64,000 bases of DNA from an uncultured Chthonomonas sp. (lineage in GTDB: Bacteria > Armatimonadota > Chthonomonadetes > Chthonomonadales > CAJBBX01): assembly GCA_903885605.1 (NCBI GenBank), contig CAISJD010000137.1, positions 1 to 64,000 on the forward strand, in the 5' to 3' direction. The translations under genes were made by a program, and so were the position numbers. Under the pieces are notes generated by a model that saw nothing but the letters and a program-made list of their open reading frames with translations, was not told where the DNA came from and searched no databases. Shown one piece after another: positions 25,774-35,334 of the stretch (the stretch's first letter is position 1; the number at the start of each line of letters is the position of its first letter).

Positions 25774-27687
25774 ATGCCTGCCACGCCTGCCGCCGACCGG
25801 CCCGGACTTCAGCCCGCCGCCTTCGCGCCCCTGCCGCTGGGTTCCGTGCGTCCGCTGGGCTGGCTCAAGGCCCAGTGCCGCTTGCAGGCCGACACCATCA
25901 CGGGGCGGATCGAGGAGTTCTGGCCCGACCTGGGTCCGGGCAACATGTGGCTGGGCGGCGGCGTGGAGGGTTGGGAGCGCGGACCCTACTACCTGGACGG
26001 CCTGACCCCGCTGGCCCACGTGCTGGATGACCCGCGCCTGAAGGCGAAGGCGCAGCGCTGGATCGACAGCATCCTGGGCATGGTCCGACCCGACGGCTGG
26101 ATCGGCCCCGTGCAGGCGCCGGACCGGCAAGCCTACGACCACTGGCCCGTCTTCCTGGTCCTCAAGGTGCTGGTGCAGCACGCCGAGGCCACCGGCGACC
26201 CGCGCGTCGTGCCGGCCGTCACGGGCTTCTGCCGCTGGCTCCGCGACAACCTTGCGGCCGTGCCGCTTCGTGACTGGGGCAAGCACCGTTGGGCCGACGG
26301 CGTGCTCTCCATCCACTGGCTCTACCAGCGCACCGGAGAGGCCTGGCTGCTCGACGTGGCCGCGCAGCTGGCCGAGCAGGGCTATGACTGGCGCGCCCAC
26401 TTCGCCGACTTCGTCCACACCGCCAAGACCCCGCGCGAGGCCTGCGTGCTGCATACGCACGTCGTCAACAACGCCATGGCCGTGAAGACCGCCGGCGTCT
26501 GGTGGCGGCAGAGCGGCGATCCGGCCGACGCAGCAGGCCCCCGGCAGGCGCTGGAGGCGTTGGACACCTGGCATGGACAGGCCACGGGCATCTTCACCGG
26601 CGACGAGCACTACGCCGGCGTCGACCCCACGCAGGGCACGGAGCTCTGCGCCGTGGCCGAGATGATGTACTCGCTGGAGGAGCTGCTGCCCATCCTCGGC
26701 GCGCCGGAGCTGGCCGACCGCCTGGAGCGCATCGCCTACAACGCCTTGCCCGGCGCGTTCACAGAGGACATGTGGGGCCACCAGTACGACCAGCAGGCCA
26801 ACCAGGCGCTCTGCACTGTGGCGCCGCGCCACTGGACCAACAACGACGACACCTCCAATACCTTCGGACTGGAGCCCAACTACGGCTGCTGCACGGCCAA
26901 CCTGCACCAGGGGTGGCCCAAGCTGGTTCGCAGCCTCTGGATGCAGGCGCCCGACGGCGGGCTGGTGTCGGCGGTGCTGGGCCCATCGGTGGTTCGCGCC
27001 CAGGCGGGCGGCGCCGAGGTGGTGATCGAGGAGCGCACCGGCTACCCATTCGAGATGGATGCCACCTACCATGTGGTCAGTGGCGCCCCCGAGCCCTTCG
27101 GCCTGACGGTTCGCGTGCCGGGCTGGTGTGAGGGGGCGGAACTGACCAGCCCCGACGGCTCGGAGGAGCTCGAGCCCGGATGGCATACCGTGCGCCGCGT
27201 CTGGAGCGCCGGCGACGAGCTCCACCTCCACCTGCCCATGCGCGCGCGGTGCGAGCGGCGCTATCGTGGCGCGGCCGCGCTCCACTACGGTCCGCTGGTC
27301 CTCTCGCTGCAGGTGCCCGCGGAGTACCGGATCATCGCCGGCCACCCGGACCCGGAGCCGGGGCAGCGGAGCGCCGACTACGAACTCCTGCCCGCGGGCG
27401 AGTGGGCCTACACGCTGGAACTGGGCTCCGACGAGACACCGCATGTGGCCATCGAGCGGCGCGAGGTCCGCGACGATGTCTCGCCCTTCACCGAGACCGG
27501 AAGCCCGCTGCGCGCCTGCGTGTTCGCCCGGCGCGTGCCGGAGTGGGGCCTGGTGATGAACTCGGCGGGTCCCACGCCCGAGAGCCCCTGCGCGGGTTCG
27601 GGCGAGAAGGAGTTGGTGACGCTCGTGCCCTACGGCGCCACCCGCCTCCGCATGACGGAACTGCCCACCGTGTCGGCGCCGGGCTGA
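25774..27687 (+). CDS. GH127 (DUF1680) beta-L-arabinofuranosidase-like enzyme
   Basis: This 637-residue enzyme has the (alpha/alpha)6 barrel of GH127. All Zn-site residues known from HypBA1 are recognisable: E290 and C292 in [12 protein letters not shown], and C372/C373 in [12 protein letters not shown], where the first Cys is the nucleophile. A candidate acid/base is E278 in FTGDEHY. A beta-sandwich follows from about residue 400. No signal peptide is present, so it acts inside the cell on oligosaccharides, most likely releasing beta-L-arabinofuranose or a related sugar. Length is typical. Confidence 0.87.
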   Translation: MPATPAADRPGLQPAAFAPLPLGSVRPLGWLKAQCRLQADTITGRIEEFWPDLGPGNMWLGGGVEGWERGPYYLDGLTPLAHVLDDPRLKAKAQRWIDSILGMVRPDGWIGPVQAPDRQAYDHWPVFLVLKVLVQHAEATGDPRVVPAVTGFCRWLRDNLAAVPLRDWGKHRWADGVLSIHWLYQRTGEAWLLDVAAQLAEQGYDWRAHFADFVHTAKTPREACVLHTHVVNNAMAVKTAGVWWRQSGDPADAAGPRQALEALDTWHGQATGIFTGDEHYAGVDPTQGTELCAVAEMMYSLEELLPILGAPELADRLERIAYNALPGAFTEDMWGHQYDQQANQALCTVAPRHWTNNDDTSNTFGLEPNYGCCTANLHQGWPKLVRSLWMQAPDGGLVSAVLGPSVVRAQAGGAEVVIEERTGYPFEMDATYHVVSGAPEPFGLTVRVPGWCEGAELTSPDGSEELEPGWHTVRRVWSAGDELHLHLPMRARCERRYRGAAALHYGPLVLSLQVPAEYRIIAGHPDPEPGQRSADYELLPAGEWAYTLELGSDETPHVAIERREVRDDVSPFTETGSPLRACVFARRVPEWGLVMNSAGPTPESPCAGSGEKELVTLVPYGATRLRMTELPTVSAPG

Positions 27688-27696
27688 GGCGGCAGG

Positions 27697-30141
27697 CTAC
27701 CGCTTCCAGCCCAGCCGCACCACCGCGCCGTCCGCCGGGGCCGCCACCCGCACGGCCACGGTGCGGCTGTTCTCCTGCACCTGCACGGCCAACGGCTCAC
27801 CCCAGAGGCTGAAGGCCTTGGCACCCGTGGGCCGGCTACGACCGCGAGAGATGCGCGTGGTAACTCGTCCCTCGGGGCCGGCCGCCACCGCGTAGCCCGT
27901 TGTCTGCAGACCCTCGGAGACGGCCACCAGGGGCCGGTCCGACGCCGCCACTCGCGGACGCCGGCCCGGCGGCACTTCGGCCAGCACGGCGGACGTGCCG
28001 GGCTGCAGGCTGGGATCCAGAGCCTCGGAGAGGTCGGCGTCCAGCAGGTCCACATAGGCGCCGTCCACCTGCTGCGGCCTGAGCGCCGCGTGGGCGGTGA
28101 CCAGCGAGCCGCGGCGCCAGACCACGAGCCCGGCCTCGGCGTACTGGCCGTCGGTGCGGTCGAATGCCCGGCGGACCAGCGCACGGAGCAGCCTCGCGGC
28201 CCGCACCGAGGAGCCGAAATGGAGCGGGTCAAGCCCGGCGTAGGCCACGCGCCCCTTGCCGCAGGGCGCCTCCCACGCGGCAGGCTCGCCACCCTGGCGT
28301 ACCTTCAGCAGGAGCGTGGCTCCGGACGGCGCGCCACAGGGCGCAACGTACTCGGGACGCGCGGCCCGCACAGTGGCGAACAGGGCTCCAAGCCCCGCGC
28401 CCTCCGCCTCCAGCAACGGGCCGGCCGGCGGGGCCGCGGCGACCGAGACGCGGCAGGCGCCGCGCAGGCGCAAGGTCAGCCGGGCGGGCCCGGCGCCGGG
28501 CAGGGAGGCGAACCGGTAGGTCCAGGCGCCCTCGGCTGCGGGAGTGCGCGCGTTTCCGGCGATGATGGTGCCGTCGTCGTCCCAGAGGAAGCGTGTCTCT
28601 GTCTCCGTGCCGCAGCGGAAGGCCACCGCGGGCCTGCCTGCCACACGGAGGTCGATGGACTCCACCGCCGGCAGGGGCAGGCCCGCCGCGCCCGGCTCCA
28701 AGCGCAGCAGCCAGTCGCCGCCGCGGAGGACCGGCGAGGCCAGGTCCAGCGCCCACTGCCCGGCCTGCGCGGCCTCGGCAAGCGCCCCGGCCTCCACCCA
28801 CGGGATGGGTAGGTCCAGCGCCGTCGGGGCCGCCTTATGGGGGACGGCGCCCTGCAGACCCGCCTGCGCGAAGAGGGCCGCGGTGGCGCTGGGCTGGCCG
28901 GCAGCCTGCCACCAGGCGCCTGCGTCGGGCGCCGTGTCGGCGTCGGCTCCGATCACCAGGAGCACGCCGCCCGCCCGCGCCCATTCGGCAAGGGAACGGA
29001 CGGCCGCCGCGTCCTTCGGCGCCTCCACGGCGAACGAGACGATGAGTACCGAAATGCCGCGCAGGGCCGAGGCATCCTGCAGCATGTCGGATCGGATCAG
29101 CGCAGGCGCCGCGCCATTCTCCGCCAGGGGGATATAGAGGGCCCGGAGGGCCTCCATCGGCGCGCTGTTCGGCGCGGAGAGCGGATCGCCCACCAGCAGG
29201 CCGAGGCGGCCCGCGGCAGGCTCCACGGGAGGCGTGACCCAGAGGCCGGCCAGCGCCGTGCGCAGCCCCGCCGGGAGACCCGCGCCCGGCACGGAGCCCT
29301 GCTCGGCGAACAGGTCGCCCTGCGCCCCGGCAAGAGCCCCTGCCAGCGCGTCGGCGGCAAGGGCGGCCGCGGGGTCGTTCGGAGCCGCCACGGGAAGCTC
29401 AAGCCGCAGGGGCCGGCCCTCCTGGCGTGCGGCGGCCGCGTGGAGCGCGGCCCGAAGGCAGGCCTCGGCGTAGGGCCGCGGCTTGCGGATACCCATGGCC
29501 CGCACCGGCGCCGCCACGTCGGCCAGCGTCAGGCGCACGCTCCGCTCGCCCCTGGCCGGCGGCGTCCAGGCGGTGGTGGGCTGTCCTGTGGCATCGACTT
29601 CGAGGATCGACGGCGCGTCGCGCACGGCCGCGGGAGCCACCCGCTCCCCGCTGGGATCGCCGAGCAGCCGCTCCACGAGGTCGGAGACGCCGTCGCCGTC
29701 ATTGTCCGGCAGGGAGGCACGCACCTCCACGCTGCTCACGGCAAGCGGCACGGCCGCCGCCTTGACCTTCACGCGGATGCGGCCGCCCACGGGGTGCGCC
29801 GCAGGGACCGTAAAGCGCACGTAGACGGTCTGTCCGCCCACGGTTACGGCGCAAGGCACCTTGACGGCGGCGCTGTCGGCCAGGGTGATCTGGGCGCGCC
29901 CCTCGCGCACCAGGCGCAACTCGACCTTGGCTCCGGGCGGCATGGTGAGCGCGTAGATCCACCCGCCGCCAACCTCAGCCCGGCGCACGCCACCGGAGAC
30001 CGCCGAGCCGTTGTTGAGCATCAGCGCCGCCTCTTCGGCGGGGGTGCCCGGCGTCAGGCCCATGGTCAGTTCGGTCACGCCGGCGCAAGGCGCAGCGGCG
30101 AACGCGATCAGGCTGAGCAGGGCGGCGGCGCGTAATGTCAT
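27697..30141 (-). CDS. Large secreted protein of unknown function
   Basis: This 814-residue protein starts with a signal peptide (MTLRAAALLSLIAFAAAPCA). An early beta-rich region contains a thrombospondin-3/dockerin-like calcium motif, DNDGDGVSDLVERLLG (about 148-163). A middle segment (about 335-440) resembles a glutamine-amidotransferase-like fold (ISVLIVSFAVEAPKDAAAV, AGGVLLVIGADADTAPD). The second half is beta-rich. No catalytic triad is evident. Its ATG overlaps the upstream small gene by 4 nt (ATGA), so it is the third gene of an operon with the DUF6807 protein. A surface or carbohydrate-related role is inferred from context. Confidence 0.6.
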   Translation of the reverse strand: MTLRAAALLSLIAFAAAPCAGVTELTMGLTPGTPAEEAALMLNNGSAVSGGVRRAEVGGGWIYALTMPPGAKVELRLVREGRAQITLADSAAVKVPCAVTVGGQTVYVRFTVPAAHPVGGRIRVKVKAAAVPLAVSSVEVRASLPDNDGDGVSDLVERLLGDPSGERVAPAAVRDAPSILEVDATGQPTTAWTPPARGERSVRLTLADVAAPVRAMGIRKPRPYAEACLRAALHAAAARQEGRPLRLELPVAAPNDPAAALAADALAGALAGAQGDLFAEQGSVPGAGLPAGLRTALAGLWVTPPVEPAAGRLGLLVGDPLSAPNSAPMEALRALYIPLAENGAAPALIRSDMLQDASALRGISVLIVSFAVEAPKDAAAVRSLAEWARAGGVLLVIGADADTAPDAGAWWQAAGQPSATAALFAQAGLQGAVPHKAAPTALDLPIPWVEAGALAEAAQAGQWALDLASPVLRGGDWLLRLEPGAAGLPLPAVESIDLRVAGRPAVAFRCGTETETRFLWDDDGTIIAGNARTPAAEGAWTYRFASLPGAGPARLTLRLRGACRVSVAAAPPAGPLLEAEGAGLGALFATVRAARPEYVAPCGAPSGATLLLKVRQGGEPAAWEAPCGKGRVAYAGLDPLHFGSSVRAARLLRALVRRAFDRTDGQYAEAGLVVWRRGSLVTAHAALRPQQVDGAYVDLLDADLSEALDPSLQPGTSAVLAEVPPGRRPRVAASDRPLVAVSEGLQTTGYAVAAGPEGRVTTRISRGRSRPTGAKAFSLWGEPLAVQVQENSRTVAVRVAAPADGAVVRLGWKR

Positions 30142-30422
30142 GTCTCCAGCATCTCAGCCAGGCCGGCGCCGATGGCCGCCTGCAGGAACTCGGCGCAGGA
30201 GTTGGGAAGCGGGTGCCTGGCGCCGGACTGCTCGTTGTGGAGCCGCACGGCCTCGCGTGCGAAGGCGAGCGGCGACAGCGCCAGGATGGCCATGCGCACC
30301 AGCAGCCCGGCGCGGTTCGCCGCCTCGCGCTGGATCGCCCCCACCACCTGCTCGGCGTTGGACCCGGTGAAGGTGCCCTCCAGAGTCTGATCCTTGGCCC
30401 GGAGCCGCACGCGGATTTTCAC
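30138..30422 (-). CDS. Small conserved-looking protein, unknown
   Basis: This 94-residue protein starts with GTG at 30422, with GGGGAG 7 nt upstream; the frame is open further 5' but without such a site. The N-terminal KIRVRLRAKDQTLEGTFTGS looks like a beta-hairpin, and the rest is helical (AEQVVGAIQREAANRAG). It begins 4 nt after the DUF6807 stop and overlaps the next gene by 4 nt. I recognise no family; the packing suggests a function linked to its neighbours. Confidence 0.6.
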   Translation of the reverse strand: MKIRVRLRAKDQTLEGTFTGSNAEQVVGAIQREAANRAGLLVRMAILALSPLAFAREAVRLHNEQSGARHPLPNSCAEFLQAAIGAGLAEMLET

Positions 30423-30426
30423 TCGG

Positions 30427-31533
30427 CTACTCCCCTGCGGCCCGCGGCGGGGCCACGAAATCAAGGTAACGCGCCCGCGCGTCTAACGCACCGGCATCGC
30501 CCGCGTGGATGAGCGCGCGGTAGCGGAAACGCAGCGTCTCGCCCTGCTTCAGCAGGTGGCTACCCTCCTTGCGGCCCTGGGTGTAGTCGTGCAGGGCGAA
30601 GGGGTTCGCGGTGAAGAGGCCGTAGTCGCGCACGTGCCAGTAGGTGGGGTACCGGAAGCTGTCCGGGTGGTCCATCACGCAGATGCCGACGGCCTTGCCC
30701 TCCGCCGTGCCGCTGTAGTCGCACCAGTGGGCTGCAAGGCCCCAGTTCTCGGGCTCGTTGATGCCGCCCCATGAGTTCTCGATCTTGCCGCCTCGGGGCA
30801 CATCCATGGACGATGCGACGCGGAAGCTGATGAGGCCGCCCTCTTTGGTATCGCCGAAGCGCACATCGCAGGTGTCGGCGGTTAGCCGCAGGTCGACATC
30901 GACCATCCGCAGGTCGGCGCCCGTGTTCCAGAAGGTGAGGGCCAGCTTCTGCTGCAGGACGTGCTCGCCGGCGGCGCCCAGCCAGTCCGACGTGGTCTCC
31001 AGCAGGCCGTAGACCGGGCCGGAGACAATGCGGTCGATGGTCCGGTGCTCGGTGCGGCCATGGCCGGGCTCCTCGCTCCAGTTGTCCACGCCGTTCACGT
31101 CGCCGTAGGCGAAGTACATGGATCGGTGGTGCTTGTGGTCATGCGTCTCGCCGGCGACGTCCGGGATCATGGGGTAGGCGCGCGTGGCCTGGACCTCGCC
31201 GGGCGCCATCACGGGCCAGAGGTAGGGCCGCGCCGGCACGTCGGCGTAGTGATAGGACGTGAATAGCCGTCCGCCGATCTCCACATCGACCTGCTTGCCG
31301 TTGTCGCGCAACGAGACGCCGGCGCCGGGCGGAGCGGCGGGCGCGGCATCCAGGGCGGCGCGGCTCTCCGCGGCCAGTGTGGGCAGGACGAACGCGAGGC
31401 CCTGGTCGTGCGCCTGCGCGGCCGTCAGCACTCCCTCGGCTGCCAGGCCCTCCGGCGCCGGGCCATCCCAGGGCGCCACCACGGGGCACGCCGCGCGGGC
31501 GTGTCGGCCCGCCTCGATGACGACTCGCTTCAT
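30427..31533 (-). CDS. DUF6807 / PmoA-like protein
   Basis: This 368-residue protein matches the DUF6807 (PF14100, named 'methane oxygenase PmoA') pattern: LWPVMAPGEVQATRAYP, GETHDHKHHRSMYFAYGDVN, and late FRYPTYWHVRDYGLFTANPF and LKQGETLRFRYRALIHAG. These proteins are related by fold to aldose epimerases and galactose-mutarotase-like domains and usually occur with sugar catabolism genes. The name PmoA does not imply methane oxidation. The start at 31533 has GAGGAGAG. First gene of a three-gene operon. Confidence 0.82.
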   Translation of the reverse strand: MKRVVIEAGRHARAACPVVAPWDGPAPEGLAAEGVLTAAQAHDQGLAFVLPTLAAESRAALDAAPAAPPGAGVSLRDNGKQVDVEIGGRLFTSYHYADVPARPYLWPVMAPGEVQATRAYPMIPDVAGETHDHKHHRSMYFAYGDVNGVDNWSEEPGHGRTEHRTIDRIVSGPVYGLLETTSDWLGAAGEHVLQQKLALTFWNTGADLRMVDVDLRLTADTCDVRFGDTKEGGLISFRVASSMDVPRGGKIENSWGGINEPENWGLAAHWCDYSGTAEGKAVGICVMDHPDSFRYPTYWHVRDYGLFTANPFALHDYTQGRKEGSHLLKQGETLRFRYRALIHAGDAGALDARARYLDFVAPPRAAGE

Positions 31534-31598
31534 GGATGCTCTCCTCATAGGTTTGGCGTCACGGAGCCGCCTCCAGGCCCACCGGAGGCGCTCCATCC

Positions 31599-32363
31599 TC
31601 ATCCGTCGGCCTCGTCAGGCTGGGGCACCCCCAGTCGCGCCGCATTGGCCCGGAGCCAGTTTCGCGCGGCGTCGTAGTCCGGCATGGCCTGCCGCACCAG
31701 GGCCCAGAACTCCGGGCTGTGGTTCATATGCTTCAGGTGCGCCAGCTCGTGGATGATCACCGAATCGAGCACGCCGGGCGGCGCCATGAGCAGCCGGAAG
31801 TTGAGGCTGATGGTCCCGGAGGCCGAGCAACTGCCCCATCGTGAATACTGGTCGCGCAGCATGACCCGTCGCACGGGTACGCCGAAATGCCTCTCGTTCA
31901 GCTCCGCCACGCGCATGGTGACGCCCGGCAAGGCCTCGGAGGAGACGAGCCTCCGGACCAGGTTGCTGATGTGCTCAACGCGCTCGACGGCCGTGAGGCC
32001 TGCGGCCAGCGATACGCGGAGTGTCCGGTCCTCCCTGCGTCCGCTGCTGGAGCCTGCATGCCCCTGCTCCACGGCGACGACATATCGCCGGCCCAGGATC
32101 TCTACCGTGTCGCCGTCGGCGAACTGCAGCGGCTGCACGCCGGTCTCCGTGGGCGGCCCGCCGGCCAGCATGGAGCGGAGCTTGGCCTCCAGTTCAGATA
32201 GCATAGTCCGACGCAGGTGCGGCTCGGCGGTGGACGGCACCCGGACCGATATCTGTGCCCCCCGCACCCGCGCGGTCGCCCTGCGGCCCGTGGACGAGGC
32301 GATCCGTACCAGATACTCGTGGCCCGCCACCCGCAGCACGCTGCCGTCTTTCAGTTCGCTCAT
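31599..32363 (-). CDS. YgjP-like zinc metallopeptidase (DUF45)
   Basis: This 254-residue protein ends in a YgjP/WLM-type gluzincin domain: RWGSCSASGTISLNFRLLMA followed by the zinc motif HELAHLKHMNHSPEFW (HExxH and a third His). The N-terminal half is of unknown fold and has a repeated DGxxxxxxGxxYxV-like strand (DGSVLRVAGHEYLVRI, DGDTVEILGRRYVVAV). Substrates are unknown for this family. No strong Shine-Dalgarno precedes the ATG. It is divergent from the glycosyltransferase gene. Confidence 0.82.
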   Translation of the reverse strand: MSELKDGSVLRVAGHEYLVRIASSTGRRATARVRGAQISVRVPSTAEPHLRRTMLSELEAKLRSMLAGGPPTETGVQPLQFADGDTVEILGRRYVVAVEQGHAGSSSGRREDRTLRVSLAAGLTAVERVEHISNLVRRLVSSEALPGVTMRVAELNERHFGVPVRRVMLRDQYSRWGSCSASGTISLNFRLLMAPPGVLDSVIIHELAHLKHMNHSPEFWALVRQAMPDYDAARNWLRANAARLGVPQPDEADG

Positions 32364-32502
32364 TGGCCCAGCGTTCGCTCCCAGCCGGTCGTCGGCGCAC
32401 TCAGACTACCCCAGCAGAGGCCCGTGACCGCAGGCTCCCGGCGCTCTGGGGTATGCTTCGCCCATCTCCACCCGCCCGGAAGCCGGGCCCGCGATCGGCG
32501 CC

Positions 32503-33378
32503 ATGGACGACCTCTGCATCGTAATCGTGAGCTACAACACGCGTGACATGCTGCGCGACTGCCTCCGGGCGCTACCCGCAGCCACGCAAGGCCTCCGCAC
32601 GTCCGTCTGGCTCATCGACAACGCCTCCACGGACGGCAGCCCCGAGACGGCCTCGAGCGAGTTCCCGGAGACCCGCGTGGTAGCCAACGACCGCAACGTG
32701 GGCTTCGCTCGGGCCAACAACCAGGCGCTGGAGCAGGCCGACGCGCGCTACCTGCTCCTGCTGAACCCCGATACCGAGGCGCGGCCGGGATCGCTGGCGC
32801 TGGCCGTGGCGCACATGGACGCCGATCCGCGGATGGGCGCCTGCGGCCCCATGCTCCTCAACACGGACGGATCGCTGCAGCGCAACGGCGGCCGCTTCCC
32901 CACGCCACTGCGCGAGTTCCTCCACGTCACGGGCCTCTGGCGCCTGGCGCGCAGGCGCTACGCGCTGGCCCTGGAGCATGGGCGCGAGGACTTCAGCGCC
33001 GCGGCGGAGGTCGACCAGGTCTCCGGCGCGTGCCTCTTCGTCCGCGCCGAGGCGGCGAAGCAGGTCGGCTTGCTCGACGACCGCTTCTTCATGTTCTACG
33101 AGGATGTCGAGTGGTGCTGGCGGCTGCGGCGGGCCGGCTGGTCGGTGCGGTACCTGCCGGACGTCCAGGTGGTGCACCACTGGATGGGGAGCGTGCGGCA
33201 GTCGAGCCGGCGGATGACCGAGCAACTGCTCAGGAGCCAGCTCCTCTACTTCCGCAAGACGGGCGGGCCGGCGGCCGCGGCGGCCGTGCTGGGGGTCATC
33301 GCGCTGGGCCTCTGCAAGAATGGAATGCTCCATGCGGGCTCCGCAGTCAAGCGCCTGCTGCGAAGCGTTAGGCCTTGA
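32503..33378 (+). CDS. Glycosyltransferase family 2, rhamnosyltransferase-like
   Basis: This 291-residue GT-A enzyme has VIVSYNTRDMLRDCL at the start, the nucleotide-binding VWLIDNASTDGS, LLLNPDTEARPGSL in the DXD position, QVSGACLFVRAEA, and FFMFYEDVEWCWRLRRAGW with the acidic ED pair. The pattern matches WbbL/RfbF-type dTDP-rhamnosyltransferases of cell-wall polysaccharide synthesis. A hydrophobic C-terminal segment (AAAAAVLGVIALGLC) may associate with the membrane. A TATGCT -10-like box lies about 50 nt upstream. The acceptor is unknown. Confidence 0.85.
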   Translation: MDDLCIVIVSYNTRDMLRDCLRALPAATQGLRTSVWLIDNASTDGSPETASSEFPETRVVANDRNVGFARANNQALEQADARYLLLLNPDTEARPGSLALAVAHMDADPRMGACGPMLLNTDGSLQRNGGRFPTPLREFLHVTGLWRLARRRYALALEHGREDFSAAAEVDQVSGACLFVRAEAAKQVGLLDDRFFMFYEDVEWCWRLRRAGWSVRYLPDVQVVHHWMGSVRQSSRRMTEQLLRSQLLYFRKTGGPAAAAAVLGVIALGLCKNGMLHAGSAVKRLLRSVRP

Positions 33379-33392
33379 AGCCGCCTCCAAGC

Positions 33393-33421
33393 TTGACACG
33401 TCCCCACCTGTCCGCTATACT
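33393..33421 (+). promoter_or_regulatory. Consensus sigma-70 promoter of PQQ-repeat gene
   Basis: TTGACA (33393-33398), a 17-nt spacer and TATACT (33416-33421) form a near-perfect housekeeping promoter. The predicted start near 33428 leaves a leader of about 105 nt before the gene at 33533. Confidence 0.8.
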
Positions 33422-33532
33422 TGCCGATGATTGGGTCACTGTCCCGGGATTGCGCACGTCCAACCCCGTGTAGAGTGAACGAGCCGTCCCTGCCCAGACA
33501 CTTTCTCGAACGAAACAGGGGGTGCGATAGCC

Positions 33533-35248
33533 ATGCTCCACGCGCGCAGCCGACGTATGCCGAGCGCCAGGGTGCCCCGGGTCCTACTTGCCGCCGCCGG
33601 TCTTCTGGTGCTGACGGCATCTGCGAACTCGGCTTACGCCGCGGGCAAGCTAGCACTGCCCCTGGCACTGGACTGGAAGTACACCGCAAACCGTGACGGC
33701 AACAACCCGGCCTCGCCTGTGGCCGACGCCGACACGGTCTACTTCGCCTCGGGTGACCGCATGTACGCCGTTGACATCACGTCCGGCGCCATGAAGTGGC
33801 GATATCCCGAGGACCAACCCCTCAACACGCGGATTCGAACAACGCCCGTCATCGTCGGCGACATGCTCTATGCCGGCGCCGAGGACGGTAAGCTCTACGC
33901 GCTCCAGACGGCCAACGGGCACGGCAAGTGGCTCTTCGACACTCGCAGCCAGGTCGGTTCGTCGCCTGTGGCGGCCGACGGCGTGCTCTACTTCGGCTCC
34001 GCCGACGGACGCGTCTGGGCCATCGATACCCGCACCGGCAACGAGGTGCCTACCTGGCGCGGCGGCTACAACGCCGGCGACGAGGTGGCCGCGGCGCCGG
34101 CAGTGGCGAACGGCCTCGTGTTTGTGCTCTCGCTGGACCAGGTCCTGCACGCGGTCGGCGCGGCCAGCGGCAAGCAACGGGCCACCGTGCGCCTCGGCGG
34201 CAGCGTCCTCGGCATGGCCCCGGTCGTCTACGGCGACAACGTTTATGTAGCCGCCGGCTCCACGCTCTACTGCTTCTCCAGCCGGAACCTCTCGTTGCGC
34301 TGGACGCAGATGCTGCCCAACGACATCGCCTGCAGCCCGGTAGCCAACGAGCTGGGCGTCTACGTCGTCACCCGCGATAGCCGCCTCTACAGCTTCGAGA
34401 CGCGTCTTGGCCGGCCGCGCTGGAAGGCCGCGCCGAAGCTGGAATATGATGTCCTGGCCACCCCGGCCGCCGTCGGCGACATGCTCGTCGTCGGCACCGT
34501 GCTGGGCGCGGTCTACGTCATCGACGGCAACACCGGCGCCAGCAAGTGGCTCTACACCACCCAGCCCGCCGGCACCGACCCCGATGCGCTACCCACCTGG
34601 ACCAACGTCGCCGCCACCCCGGTCGCGGCCGACGATCGGTTGCTGGTGCTCTCCGATGACGGCTCCCTGGCCTGCTTCCGGACGGGCGCGCTGGATTCGC
34701 TGTCGCCGGATGTCACGATCCTTGAGCCGGAGATGGGCGTCGTCATCAACGGTAACCCGCCGATTCGCTTTGAGGCCAAGATCGCCGACGTGGGTTCCGG
34801 CGTGAACCCCGCCACCGTCCGCGTCCTCATCGACGGCGACGGCATCGTCCGGCGGCCCGACGGCAAGGAGAACGACGACAAGCCCGGTTACTACTTCGAC
34901 CTCCGCTACGCCACCGTCACCTATGACACGCCCGAGCCCACCACGGCCGCACTGGTCCGCCCGTTGCCCGACGGTCGCCATACGGTCACCATCTCGGCCG
35001 CGGACTGGGCCGGCAACATGGTGAACAAGACCTGGTCGTTCACGGTAGACAACTCTGTGGCCAAGCGGCCCCGCAGGAAGCCCACCGACCAGATGAACAA
35101 CATGGGTCCCGGCGGCATGGGCGGGATCCGCGGCGGCCCCGGTGGCTCGGGAATGCCCGGCATGGGCTCCGGCTCCGGTAGCGGCGGCAGGGGCGGTCGC
35201 GGCTCGGGCCGTGGCGGCGGACGCAACATGGGGATGGGCGGCGGCTAA
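33533..35248 (+). CDS. Secreted PQQ-like beta-propeller protein with RGG-type tail
   Basis: This 571-residue protein has a signal peptide (VLLAAAGLLVLTASANSAYA) and seven or eight propeller blades (about 45-395). They carry the repeated pattern GDRMYAVDITSGAMKWRY, DGKLYALQTANGHGKWLFD and GAVYVIDGNTGASKWLY, typical of PQQ-like (BamB-type) repeats without evidence for PQQ binding. An Ig-like domain follows (about 400-510, DGRHTVTISAADWAGN). The C-terminus is low complexity, rich in Gly, Met and Arg. Such propellers scaffold protein complexes in the envelope. The gene lies behind a strong promoter, suggesting high expression. Confidence 0.82.
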   Translation: MLHARSRRMPSARVPRVLLAAAGLLVLTASANSAYAAGKLALPLALDWKYTANRDGNNPASPVADADTVYFASGDRMYAVDITSGAMKWRYPEDQPLNTRIRTTPVIVGDMLYAGAEDGKLYALQTANGHGKWLFDTRSQVGSSPVAADGVLYFGSADGRVWAIDTRTGNEVPTWRGGYNAGDEVAAAPAVANGLVFVLSLDQVLHAVGAASGKQRATVRLGGSVLGMAPVVYGDNVYVAAGSTLYCFSSRNLSLRWTQMLPNDIACSPVANELGVYVVTRDSRLYSFETRLGRPRWKAAPKLEYDVLATPAAVGDMLVVGTVLGAVYVIDGNTGASKWLYTTQPAGTDPDALPTWTNVAATPVAADDRLLVLSDDGSLACFRTGALDSLSPDVTILEPEMGVVINGNPPIRFEAKIADVGSGVNPATVRVLIDGDGIVRRPDGKENDDKPGYYFDLRYATVTYDTPEPTTAALVRPLPDGRHTVTISAADWAGNMVNKTWSFTVDNSVAKRPRRKPTDQMNNMGPGGMGGIRGGPGGSGMPGMGSGSGSGGRGGRGSGRGGGRNMGMGGG

Positions 35249-35274
35249 CCGCGCGGCCTGAACCCCGTCGAACT

Positions 35275-35306
35275 CGACAGGCGTGAGAGCCATCTCACGC
35301 CTGTCG
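35275..35306 (+). terminator. 14-bp perfect hairpin after propeller gene
   Basis: Arms 35275-35288 and 35293-35306 pair perfectly around a GCCA loop. No U-tract follows. It separates the propeller gene from dprA. Confidence 0.6.
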
Positions 35307-35334
35307 GCACATCAGGAGCCTGATCGGCACATCC

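Noticed and set aside
30427-31533. Methane monooxygenase subunit (from the name PmoA of PF14100)
   Set aside because: The family is a soluble epimerase-like protein. No membrane helices or copper-site motifs of particulate methane monooxygenase are present.
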